This document shows positions 1-6,674 of a stretch of 32,383 nt of DNA, in pieces; position 1 is the stretch's first letter, and every line of letters starts with the position of its first letter. A program made the position numbers and the translations under genes. Source of the stretch: Chloroflexota bacterium (GTDB lineage Bacteria > Chloroflexota > Dormibacteria > Dormibacterales > Dormibacteraceae); NCBI GenBank assembly GCA_005880945.1, contig VBIU01000045.1, forward strand, positions 1 through 32,383. The letters are read 5' to 3'. Under the pieces are notes generated by a model. It did no database searches, was not told the origin of the DNA, and saw nothing but the letters and a program-made list of their open reading frames with translations.

Positions 1-489
1 AACCTGTCGGGCCCGAGGGCGGATGTCTACGTCGACGCCAGCCCGCCTCACCAGCTCCTTCGCCTTCGCTTCAACAAGGGCGCCAGCGTCGACGGCATTG
101 CTGACGCCGATTTTCGATACGGCAGCTTCGACAAGGACTTCCGGATCGTCAAACCAACCGACGTGATCGACTTCTCCAACCTCTCGACACTTCCGCCGAT
201 ATACACGGTGGTGTCGGTCGACACCTCCCACTGCGGCGCGACTTGCGCCGTCTCGGCGGTGGTCAAGAACCTGGGCGGAAAGCTCGGCGCCCAAGCGCCG
301 TCCACTATCACGTTCACAATGACCGATTCAGCCACGAAGCAGGTCGTCGGCACATGCCAGGCCCAGGTGGTGCCCGACGTCGGGTACAACGCGACGAAGT
401 CAGTCTCCTGCACGATCAGCATCGCGAACTCGGAGCAGGCGAATGCCGCGACGGTGACCGCGGCACCCGAAAACCCGGGTCGTGCCTAA
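1..489 (+). CDS. C-terminal part of a secreted protein (5' end outside window)
   Basis: Frame 1 is open from the first base to the TAA at 487-489, so about 162 residues of a longer protein are present and the start is missing. The beginning (VYVDASPPHQLLRLRF) resembles the last strands of LppX/LolA-like lipid-binding lipoproteins. After about residue 60 comes a second region rich in beta-strand-like, Thr/Val/Ser-rich sequence with paired cysteines (HCGATCAV, GTCQAQ, VSCTI), which looks like an Ig-like extracellular domain. The two parts suggest an exported or surface protein. Signal peptide and lipobox would lie upstream and cannot be seen. Its stop overlaps by a few bases the stop of the convergent UdgX gene. 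The family assignment is tentative, but the reading frame is convincing because codon use and composition match the neighbours. Confidence 0.6.
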   Translation, partial: NLSGPRADVYVDASPPHQLLRLRFNKGASVDGIADADFRYGSFDKDFRIVKPTDVIDFSNLSTLPPIYTVVSVDTSHCGATCAVSAVVKNLGGKLGAQAPSTITFTMTDSATKQVVGTCQAQVVPDVGYNATKSVSCTISIANSEQANAATVTAAPENPGRA

Positions 490-1160
490 GGCCCAGCGGC
501 CGACGCCGACCCGGTAAGGTGGCGCGCTGCGGCCCGGAGGTCTGCGATCAGCCCATCCATTGCCTCCCGGCGCGCTGCATCGTCTGGCGATCGCAACACC
601 GAGGACGGGTGTACCGTCGCCAGGACCGGAACCCCGAGTGGCGACTCCAGCACACGACCCCGCCGTTGCGTGACCTTGAAAGCAGTGCCCATGACCGACT
701 GCGCGGCCGTGGCGCCGAGCAAGACCACGAGGCGAGGGCGGACGACCTCGATCTCCGCCTTCAGCCAGGGCCGGCAGGCGCGCACATGGACCTGGCTCGG
801 CTTGGAATGCAGCCGGCGCTTGCCGCGCCGCTCCCACCTGAAATGCTTGACAGCGTTCGTCAGGTAAACCCTGGCGCGCGGGATGCCCGCCGCTTCCAGC
901 GCATCGTCCAGGATGCGTCCGGCAGGGCCGACGAAAGGGTGGCCCTCGACGTCCTCGCGGTCGCCGGGCTGCTCGCCGACCAGCATGAGGCGCGCGCTTT
1001 CTCGACCTTCGCCGAACACTGTCTGGGTGGCGTTCTCCCAAAGCTCGCAAGCCTTGCACCCGGCGGCCGCCTCGCGCAGGGACTCGATGGTCAGGCGCTG
1101 AGGGATCAGGGCTTCGGCCGAAAGCTGCGCGTTGTCCTTGGGAGAGACATCAGGGGGAAT
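486..1160 (-). CDS. udgX: UdgX-family uracil-DNA glycosylase
   Basis: Fe-S uracil-DNA glycosylase of the UdgX branch, which removes uracil and in characterised members becomes covalently attached to the abasic site. Numbered from position 1160, a CxxC pair sits at residues 35-38 (CKACELW), followed by motif A GEQPGDRED, the R-loop KRRLH at 114-118, Cys129 as a further cluster ligand candidate, and the C-terminal HPSSVLR motif. The KRRxH histidine is the residue that forms the covalent bond in Mycobacterium UdgX. The start is uncertain. Homology (LREAAAGCKACELWENATQTVFGEG region) clearly extends upstream of the GTG at 1019, but no ATG, GTG or TTG lies between it and the upstream stop at 1176-1178. 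ATT at 1160, ten bases after a GGAG, is the best visible candidate, and a lost start codon is the alternative. Length from there is 224 residues, close to the family norm of about 210. Confidence 0.88.
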   Translation of the reverse strand: MPPDVSPKDNAQLSAEALIPQRLTIESLREAAAGCKACELWENATQTVFGEGRESARLMLVGEQPGDREDVEGHPFVGPAGRILDDALEAAGIPRARVYLTNAVKHFRWERRGKRRLHSKPSQVHVRACRPWLKAEIEVVRPRLVVLLGATAAQSVMGTAFKVTQRRGRVLESPLGVPVLATVHPSSVLRSPDDAARREAMDGLIADLRAAARHLTGSASAAGP

Positions 1161-1171
1161 CTTCGTACGGC

Positions 1172-1216
1172 TCCCTCACCCTAGCCCTCTCCCCTGAAGG
1201 GAGGGGGGATTGGGTG
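1172..1216. repeat. CCCTCTCCC-type palindromic intergenic repeat
   Basis: A hairpin with arms at 1185-1193 (CCCTCTCCC) and 1199-1207, loop CTGAA, nine pairs including one G-T, preceded by CCCTCACCCTAG. The same CCCTCTCCCC core and palindromic layout recurs at 19977-19999. Elements of this composition are common REP-like intergenic repeats in GC-rich genomes. Here it lies between the UdgX 5' end and the small gene at 1249. Confidence 0.6.
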
Positions 1217-1248
1217 GACTCAGACTCAAGTTCGTCTGGAGGTGGCGA

Positions 1249-1376
1249 ATGCCGGGTAAGAAGGTAAGCAGCTCGATCAAGAACCCCAAGACGTACGAAG
1301 CTCTGAAGGACAAGGGATGAGCAAGGCGCGGGCAGCCAAGATCAGCAACGCTCAGGCCCACAAGAAGAAGAGGTGA
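1249..1376 (+). pseudogene. Small basic DUF7218-like protein split into two overlapping ORFs
   Basis: The first ORF (1249-1320) has a strong ribosome site GGAGG at 1238-1242, six bases before its ATG, and encodes 23 residues ending KTYEALKDKG. The second (1317-1376) starts at ATG 1317 in another frame and encodes MSKARAAKISNAQAHKKKR. Read together they give SSIKNPKTYEALKDKG-MSKARAAKISNAQA, which matches from memory a family of small actinobacterial proteins (DUF7218-like) in which both halves form one chain. One extra base after GGG would fuse them, so a single-base deletion is the simple reading. However, the halves overlap as ATGA, and AAGGA at 1306-1310 sits six bases before the second ATG, so translation as two coupled peptides is also possible. 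The function of the family is unknown. The second half is strongly basic. Confidence 0.6.
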
Positions 1377-1393
1377 TCTGACCACAAACAAGT

Positions 1394-1419
1394 GAGGCCT
1401 CCTCTTTCGAGGTGGCCTC
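1394..1419 (+). terminator. Stem-loop after the split small gene
   Basis: GAGGCC (1394-1399) pairs with GGCCTC (1414-1419), continued after one mismatch by CCTC/GAGG, around a short TTTC loop. It lies 18 bases after the stop of the small gene and before the convergent gene ending at 1471. There is no clear U-tract, so it is a probable but not certain terminator, possibly serving both strands. Confidence 0.5.
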
Positions 1420-1470
1420 GCTACTACAACGCCCCAAGTCGGCGGGCTACTCATCGGGAAAGATTTGCGA

Positions 1471-1971
1471 CTACAGAATGTTTCGGAAGGGCTCTGGGAC
1501 GTATTCGGCCAGCGCTTGCTTCCATTCCTCGCTCAACGCGCCGATCACCACCTGGTCTTCCCGAGCCAGCCACGCCAGGTGGCGGAGGCCGTGCTCGAGG
1601 ACCTGAGCCGCGGCGATCGTAGAGGCGGCGGTGGTCGCGCCCGAGCGAGCCAGCTCCGCCCTGGAGATCGGCACGCCGGCGAGCTGCGGCGCCTGGCCGT
1701 CTGCGTTCACGACCACGAAGCTCAAGACAACCGCGCCGCGAGCACGGCGCCAGGAGGTGGAGTGCACGAGCACCGGCTCGCCCATGAGATTGCGCGACAG
1801 CCGGCCCACCACCTCGACCGGGTCGTCCTCTGCGGCGACCTCGATGTACCAGGGATCAGGCCCACACGGGCCTGCCAGCTCTGGGCGGCCCGACCTCATC
1901 CTTAGGACGAACACTTCGGCCTGGACCGGCCCTTCGACGGCCCAGGGCTGGACGGGCTGCGGCGCTTTCAG
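1471..1971 (-). CDS. Conserved hypothetical protein
   Basis: About 166 residues with no motif I can name. The chain looks like a compact soluble alpha/beta domain (EVFVLRMRSGRPELAGPCG, GAVVLSFVVVNADG, then a helical end with LAWLAREDQVVIGALSEEWKQAL), and the C-terminus ends PEPFRNIL. The frame is open further upstream to an ATG at 2109, but that part overlaps the DUF1059 gene in another frame and looks like a shadow. The chosen boundary is a CTG at 1971 that overlaps the upstream TGA as CTGA, in the style of the other coupled pairs here. GTG at 1914 and ATG at 1899 are the conservative alternatives. Probably co-transcribed with the DUF1059 gene. Confidence 0.6.
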   Translation of the reverse strand: MKAPQPVQPWAVEGPVQAEVFVLRMRSGRPELAGPCGPDPWYIEVAAEDDPVEVVGRLSRNLMGEPVLVHSTSWRRARGAVVLSFVVVNADGQAPQLAGVPISRAELARSGATTAASTIAAAQVLEHGLRHLAWLAREDQVVIGALSEEWKQALAEYVPEPFRNIL

Positions 1972-2135
1972 ACTCGCAGCGCCCTGGCCAGAACCTGCTC
2001 GCGGGTCACCTTCATGTTGTGAGACTCGACCGCGTGCTTTTGGAGAGCGGGCACGACCTGATCCTCTGTCCCCCGGGTCTCGAATCCGCATTCGCACCGA
2101 GCGACCCATTCCTGCCTGGGCCCGATTCTATTCAC
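1968..2135 (-). CDS. DUF1059 small protein
   Basis: A 55-residue protein beginning at GTG 2135 with the features of DUF1059: an N-terminal RCECGFETRGTEDQVVPA segment, then a helix-turn segment with HAVESHNMKVTREQVLA. The CxC pair and the H-x5-HNM spacing suggest a small metal- or redox-sensitive fold, but the family's function is unknown. It is transcribed ahead of the conserved hypothetical gene, and its stop overlaps that gene's possible CTG start. The frame differs from the longer ORF over the same bases, and the family match decides which is real. Confidence 0.72.
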   Translation of the reverse strand: MNRIGPRQEWVARCECGFETRGTEDQVVPALQKHAVESHNMKVTREQVLARALRV

Positions 2136-2155
2136 TGCGCGCAGGATAGGCGTTA

Positions 2156-2995
2156 TTGGCTGCGTTCAGCTCACGTCTTCGCGGTGCAGCGCCAATCGTG
2201 GGGGCCGCGCTCCTGCTCACGAGCTGCGCGCCCAGCCGGCCACAGCCCACACCGTCCCAACCTCGCCACGTGTTCGTGATCGTGATGGAGAATCACACTC
2301 CCGACCAGGCTCTTGAGGGGCCGTTCACCGCCTCGCTCGCGGCGAAGTACCGGGTCGCCACCAATTACAGCGCGATCGCCCACCCCAGCGTTCCGAACTA
2401 CCTGGCCCTGACTTCCGGTCAAACCTGGGGCGTCGAGGATGACAGCTACCACGTGCTGCCGCAGGCCGACCTCGGCCATCAGCTCACAGCCGCGGGGATC
2501 ACCTGGCGAGCCTACATGGAAGGCCTGACCGATCGCGGTTGCCTCGACAGCCCGCTTCCTTACGACCCCGGCCACAATCCTTTCGCGTTTTACGGCGGCG
2601 GCTGCCCGCCCAACGTCGTACCCCTCACGTCCCTGAACTCTGACCTCGCCCGGGGAGCGCCGCTGTTCTCGTGGATCACGCCCGACGACTGCCACAACAC
2701 CCACAATTGCTCGATCAGGGCGGGTGATGACTGGCTGCGCGAGACAGTCACTCTCATCACGGGATCGGCGGCCTGGAGCAGCGATGGTGTGCTCTTTATC
2801 ACCTGGGACGAAGACGATGGGCGCGCTGACAATCGCGTCCTCACGCTGGTGATCGCTCCTGGGCGGAGCCACCTCACGAGCAACGTGCCCTATGACCATT
2901 ACTCGCTCCTGGCGACGATCGAGGACATGCTCGGCGTGGGCAGGCTGGCAGAGGCGGCGAATGCGCGACCCATGGACGACCTGGTGGGCCGCTGA
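2156..2995 (+). CDS. Secreted lipoprotein phosphoesterase (acid phosphatase / phospholipase C superfamily)
   Basis: 279 residues from a TTG start. An N-terminal lipoprotein signal (SRLRGAAPIVGAALLL) ends in the lipobox LTSC with Cys24 as the lipidated residue, followed by a Pro/Ser-rich spacer. The catalytic domain begins HVFVIVMENHTPDQ and contains the family segments AHPSVPNYLALTSG, SWITPDDCHNTHNCS and FITWDEDDG, where the Glu-Asn and Asp/His residues are expected metal ligands. This is the phosphoesterase superfamily that includes AcpA-type acid phosphatases and phospholipase C. The substrate cannot be told from sequence, and phosphate scavenging from organic phosphates outside the cell is a fair guess. 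It is divergent from the DUF1059 gene, with only 20 bases between starts. Confidence 0.85.
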   Translation: MAAFSSRLRGAAPIVGAALLLTSCAPSRPQPTPSQPRHVFVIVMENHTPDQALEGPFTASLAAKYRVATNYSAIAHPSVPNYLALTSGQTWGVEDDSYHVLPQADLGHQLTAAGITWRAYMEGLTDRGCLDSPLPYDPGHNPFAFYGGGCPPNVVPLTSLNSDLARGAPLFSWITPDDCHNTHNCSIRAGDDWLRETVTLITGSAAWSSDGVLFITWDEDDGRADNRVLTLVIAPGRSHLTSNVPYDHYSLLATIEDMLGVGRLAEAANARPMDDLVGR

Positions 2996-3010
2996 ACTCG
3001 AAATTCGCAC

Positions 3011-3040
3011 TTGACGCGTCGATGTGGCAGCTTCGATTAC
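3011..3040 (+). promoter_or_regulatory. Possible sigma-70-type promoter
   Basis: TTGACG at 3011-3016 followed after 18 bases by GATTAC at 3035-3040, about 60 bases before the propeller gene start. The -35 is good and the -10 is weak. Position in a gap between two co-oriented genes supports it. Confidence 0.3.
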
Positions 3041-3101
3041 GATCGGTTCGGGGTTCCTGGCCGAGAACCCGCGTGTTCAACCAGGCAGCAAGGAGGACGT
3101 G

Positions 3102-4715
3102 GTGAGACCAATTCGAGGCGTTATCCTGGCGACCGTTTCGGTAGTGGCGCTGAGCCAATCCTGGGCGGTGGCCGCCGGCGATGGGGGCGACAATACGCAG
3201 CCCATCGATTTCACCCACAACGTGAATGACGCGCCAGCCCCTGTCTCCGGCGCCGTGTACGGAACGGCGCCGGCAGTGAAGACGGGCACGGCGATCTGCA
3301 CGACGGCCACGCAGCTCACGCCCAATGTCAACACCGACTGCGAGACGTCGTCGGTGGGGCCGCACAACGAGACTTCGATAGCCGTCAACCCGACCGACGC
3401 CAACAACATGATCGGTGGGCTGAACGACTACCAGCTCGCCCTCAACTCGGGCGGCCAGGTCAGCGAGACAGTGCTTTCGCGCGCGCACGTGACCTTCGAT
3501 GGCGGCAAGACCTGGTCGATGTATCCCCTGAACTCGAGCTCGACCTATCAGGCGACGGGTGACCCGGCGGTGGCGTTCGATGCCTCGGGTCACGCCTACT
3601 ACGCGACGCTTGGCTTCCGTTTCGTTGGTCCCGGAAACGTCCAGAGCCCCGACGTGCTCGTGTCCAACTCGGGCGACAAGGGCAAGACGTGGAACGTGGT
3701 GAGGATCGCTTCGGGCAGCGGAGTCTTCACCAGCGTCGGCGACGTGCTCGACAAGGAGTACATCGCTGCGTGGGGCACCGGCAACGCCATCGTCACGTAT
3801 GGCGATTTCCGCGAGGGCCAGAAAGGCAGCTTCATCTCGGCGAAGATCTACAGCTCGGTTACCCACGACGGTGGCAACACCTGGTCGGCTCCCGTTGTCA
3901 TCTCGGGCAGCCTTGACGAGGCCTTCGTCTCCACCCCGGTGGTGGCTGCGGACGGCCGCATCTTCGTCTCGTTCCTGAACACAACAGACCTGACGACCGG
4001 CCGCGACGACTATGAGGTTGTCGAGGTGTCAGCGTCGACAGGGGCGCGCCTCGCCGGCCCCTTCAAGGTCGCGACCACGATAGACGGCTTCACCGACTAC
4101 CCGATCGCCTTCGGCCGGCAGACCTACCAGGACAGCCTTTTCCGCACCTGGGCTGCCGGCAACATCGCGGCCGACCCGACCAACGCCGCGCACCTTGCGG
4201 TTGCCTGGTCGGACATGCGCAACAGCGTGACGCCTGCTCCAAGCAACCCGTATGCGGCCAAGACGAACTCCGATGTGATCGTCAGCCAGTCGTTCGACAG
4301 GGGAGCAACGTGGTCCGCGCCTGTGGCGCTGGCCCTGGCGGGCGACCAGTTCATGCCGTGGAGCGCATATGACACGGCAGGCCACCTGCGCGTCGGCACT
4401 TTCGACCGCTCTGTCGATGCGGCCAACCACCTGTACGGCTACTCGATCTCAACCGAAACCGGGTCCGGCACCCTGGCTTTCACGACCAAGTTCATCACGA
4501 CAGCCAACTCCGATCCGACCACCGGCGACCGGTGGTTCGCCCGAAACGTCAACCCTGCGTTCCCGTTCGCGACCGCCTTCCTCGGTGACTACAGCGGCAT
4601 CGCCGCGACGGCGGACGGTGGCGTGGTCGCCCTCTGGACGGACATGCGCGTCGACTCCAGCTTTGCGGGCCGCACCGGCCATGGCGAAGATGCCTTCTTC
4701 GCCAAGACAACCTAA
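3102..4715 (+). CDS. Secreted Asp-box (BNR/sialidase-like) beta-propeller protein
   Basis: 537 residues from GTG 3102, chosen because AGGAGG at 3091-3096 lies five bases upstream and because it gives a clean signal peptide (MRPIRGVILATVSVVALSQ...AVAAG). The frame is open to 3024 but without a signal-compatible start. The mature chain has at least four Asp-box turns of the S/T-x-D-x-G-x-T-W type: VTFDGGKTW (about 130-138), NSGDKGKTW (189-197), VTHDGGNTW (253-261) and QSFDRGATW (near 395). These mark a six-bladed sialidase-like propeller. I do not see the N-terminal (F/Y)RIP arginine motif of true sialidases, so a neuraminidase activity is not supported. It may be a binding or non-sialidase hydrolase. 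A strong terminator follows. Confidence 0.82.
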   Translation: MRPIRGVILATVSVVALSQSWAVAAGDGGDNTQPIDFTHNVNDAPAPVSGAVYGTAPAVKTGTAICTTATQLTPNVNTDCETSSVGPHNETSIAVNPTDANNMIGGLNDYQLALNSGGQVSETVLSRAHVTFDGGKTWSMYPLNSSSTYQATGDPAVAFDASGHAYYATLGFRFVGPGNVQSPDVLVSNSGDKGKTWNVVRIASGSGVFTSVGDVLDKEYIAAWGTGNAIVTYGDFREGQKGSFISAKIYSSVTHDGGNTWSAPVVISGSLDEAFVSTPVVAADGRIFVSFLNTTDLTTGRDDYEVVEVSASTGARLAGPFKVATTIDGFTDYPIAFGRQTYQDSLFRTWAAGNIAADPTNAAHLAVAWSDMRNSVTPAPSNPYAAKTNSDVIVSQSFDRGATWSAPVALALAGDQFMPWSAYDTAGHLRVGTFDRSVDAANHLYGYSISTETGSGTLAFTTKFITTANSDPTTGDRWFARNVNPAFPFATAFLGDYSGIAATADGGVVALWTDMRVDSSFAGRTGHGEDAFFAKTT

Positions 4716-4734
4716 GGGGACGGTCTTCGACTAG

Positions 4735-4765
4735 AGAGGCGGCGCGCCGCGTGCGCGCCGCCTCT
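4735..4765 (+). terminator. Perfect 12-bp hairpin terminator
   Basis: AGAGGCGGCGCG (4735-4746) and CGCGCCGCCTCT (4754-4765) form a perfect stem with a seven-base loop, followed by ACCTTTACTTT. It starts 19 bases after the propeller gene stop and ends 11 bases before the GTG of the HMG-CoA lyase gene. Confidence 0.8.
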
Positions 4766-4776
4766 ACCTTTACTTT

Positions 4777-5663
4777 GTGGGCGTGTTGATCTGCGACGTC
4801 GGTCCGCGGGACGGACTGCAGAACGAGGAACGCGTGCTCGAGCCGAAGATGAGGGCCGACCTCGTCGACCGCCTCGCAGCGGCCGGCCTGAAGCGGATTG
4901 AGGCGGCGAGCTTCGTCAACCCGAAGCTGGTCCCTCAGATGGCGGGGGCGGAGGATGTGATGGCGTCCCTGCACCGGCGCCCCGGCACCGCGTACGCCGG
5001 TCTTGTTCTCAACGAGAAGGGATACGGGCGGGCGCTCGCCGCGAAGGTCGACGAGGTCCACTATGCCTTCGCCGCGACAGACGAGTTCGGGCGCCGGAAC
5101 CAGAACGCCGGCACCGAAGTGGGCCTGCAGACGGCTCTCGATCTTGTCGCGCGCGCGAAGACGGACAAGATGCCGATCACGGTGACGATCAGCGTGGCTT
5201 TTGGATGTCCTTTCGAAGGCCCGGTTCCCGCCGAACGCGTTCTCGGCCTTGTCGATCGTCTGATGGCCGCTCCGCCCGACGAGATCTGCCTTACACGATC
5301 GGGGTAGGCGTGCCGTCCCAGGTGAAGGAGCTGGTCGGCGGCTCGCGCCGCCTCGGAGCGACAGTGGGGGCGCACTTCCACAACACGCGCAACACGGGCT
5401 ACGCCAACGCGGTGGCCGCGCTCGACGAGGGCGCGGTCTCCCTTGACGCTTCGGTCGGCGGCGCGGGCGGCTGCCCGTTCGCCCCCAAGGCGACGGGGAA
5501 TATCGCCACAGAGGATCTCATCTATCTGCTGCGAGGCCTCGGGGTGGATGCGGGAATCGATCTCGATGCGCTGATCGCATGCTCTCGGTGGCTCGGAGAG
5601 CAGCTGGGCAAGGAGCTGCCGGGGATGGTCGCTCGCGCGGGCGACTATCCCGCGCCCGCCTAG
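4777..5663 (+). pseudogene. Hydroxymethylglutaryl-CoA lyase, frameshifted
   Basis: Encodes an HMG-CoA lyase (HMG-CoA to acetyl-CoA plus acetoacetate, last step of leucine breakdown). The first part, from GTG 4777, has the family start CDVGPRDGLQNE and continues through AASFVNPKLVPQMA, EVHYAFAATDEF and VAFGCPFEG to PPDEICL. That frame then stops at 5305-5307. The remainder continues in another frame from about 5295 with TIGVGVPSQVKELV, the metal-binding HFHNTRNTGYANA and the catalytic-cysteine loop GGAGGCPFAPKATGNIATED, to the stop at 5661-5663. The family normally has CLADTIG here. Four bases (expected GCCG) are missing after 5292, removing Ala and the conserved Asp. All other motifs are intact, so this is either a very recent lesion or a sequencing/assembly error. 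Joined length is about 295 residues, normal for the family. Confidence 0.85.
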
Positions 5664-5696
5664 TCACCGGCCCCCGGAACCGTGCAACATGGCCCC

Positions 5697-6662
5697 ATGC
5701 CAAAAAAGACAGCGAGCCCGCATCGAGTAGCCGTCGTCCAGCACCCGCCTGTGGCGCTGCATCGGCAGAAGACTCTCGAGCGAGGGGTCGAGCTGCTCGA
5801 GGAGGCGGCGGAGGGCGGCGCCCATCTCGTCTCCTTCCCCGAGACCTGGGTGCCCGGCTACCCGGAATGGGTCTGGCGGCTCCGTCCGGGCGACGACTAC
5901 ACGCTTAGCGGTGACATCCACCGCAGGCTTCTCGAGAACGCGGTCGACCTCAAGGCCGGGCAGCTCAAACCTATCCAGGCGGCGGCTCGACGGCTGAAGC
6001 TGACAGTTTCGATCGGGGTGCATGAACGTGACGGCGAGTTCAGCCGCGGGACCATGTACAACTCCGTTGTTCTCATCGGGCCGGACGGAGAGGTGCTGAA
6101 CCGCCATCGCAAGCTCATGCCCACCAACCCGGAGCGGATGGTGTGGGGGGCGGGAGATGCGACCGGGCTGCGCGTCATCGACACACCGGCCGGACGTGTC
6201 GGAGCGCTGATCTGCTGGGAGAACTACATGCCCCTTGCGCGGTTCGCGATCTTCGCGCAGGGATGCGAGATATACATCGCGCCAACCTGGGACGAAGGCG
6301 GCTCTTGGCTGGCGACCATGCAGCACATCGCCCTCGAGGGTCGCTGCTGGGTGCTGGGCAACGGAAGCAGCATGCGGGGCAAGGACATCCCGAAAGACTT
6401 TCCAGACCGAGCGCGACTCTTTCCGGATCTCGAGTCGTGGTTCAACCCGGGTGACTCGGTGATCGTCGATCCCAGCGGCAGGATCGTGGCCGGGCCGCTC
6501 CACGAGCAGCACGGGATCCTGTACGCCGACTGCGACCCCGCCCGGTCGTCAGCGGCAAAGCGGACCCTCGACATCGCCGGGCACTACGGCAGGCCCGACA
6601 TCTTCCGCCTCGAGGTGAACCGCGAGGCCCGCGCGCCTGTCGATTTCGCAACGAAGCCCTGA
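5697..6662 (+). CDS. Nitrilase (carbon-nitrogen hydrolase superfamily, branch 1)
   Basis: 321 residues from ATG 5697. GTG 5682 is in frame but would add only five residues. The Glu-Lys-Cys triad is in place: Glu49 in SFPETW, Lys139 in HRKLMPTNPER and Cys173 in LICWENYMPL. The HRKLMPTNPER and CWENYMPLARFA wording is that of true nitrilases (nitrile to carboxylic acid plus ammonia) rather than amidases, and the length fits. No signal peptide, so cytoplasmic and probably forming spiral oligomers as the family does. It follows the broken HMG-CoA lyase by about 30 bases and converges on the M32 peptidase gene with only 12 bases between stops. The physiological nitrile is unknown. Confidence 0.9.
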   Translation: MPKKTASPHRVAVVQHPPVALHRQKTLERGVELLEEAAEGGAHLVSFPETWVPGYPEWVWRLRPGDDYTLSGDIHRRLLENAVDLKAGQLKPIQAAARRLKLTVSIGVHERDGEFSRGTMYNSVVLIGPDGEVLNRHRKLMPTNPERMVWGAGDATGLRVIDTPAGRVGALICWENYMPLARFAIFAQGCEIYIAPTWDEGGSWLATMQHIALEGRCWVLGNGSSMRGKDIPKDFPDRARLFPDLESWFNPGDSVIVDPSGRIVAGPLHEQHGILYADCDPARSSAAKRTLDIAGHYGRPDIFRLEVNREARAPVDFATKP

Positions 6663-6674
6663 GGGAGCCGCAGG

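Noticed and set aside
243-1184. 313-codon plus-strand frame across the UdgX gene
   Set aside because: Low-complexity Arg-rich chain with no motif. UdgX on the other strand has all family motifs.
2874-3866. 330-codon minus-strand frame opposite the propeller gene
   Set aside because: Arg/His/Gly-rich shadow. The plus strand has a signal peptide and four Asp boxes in this interval.
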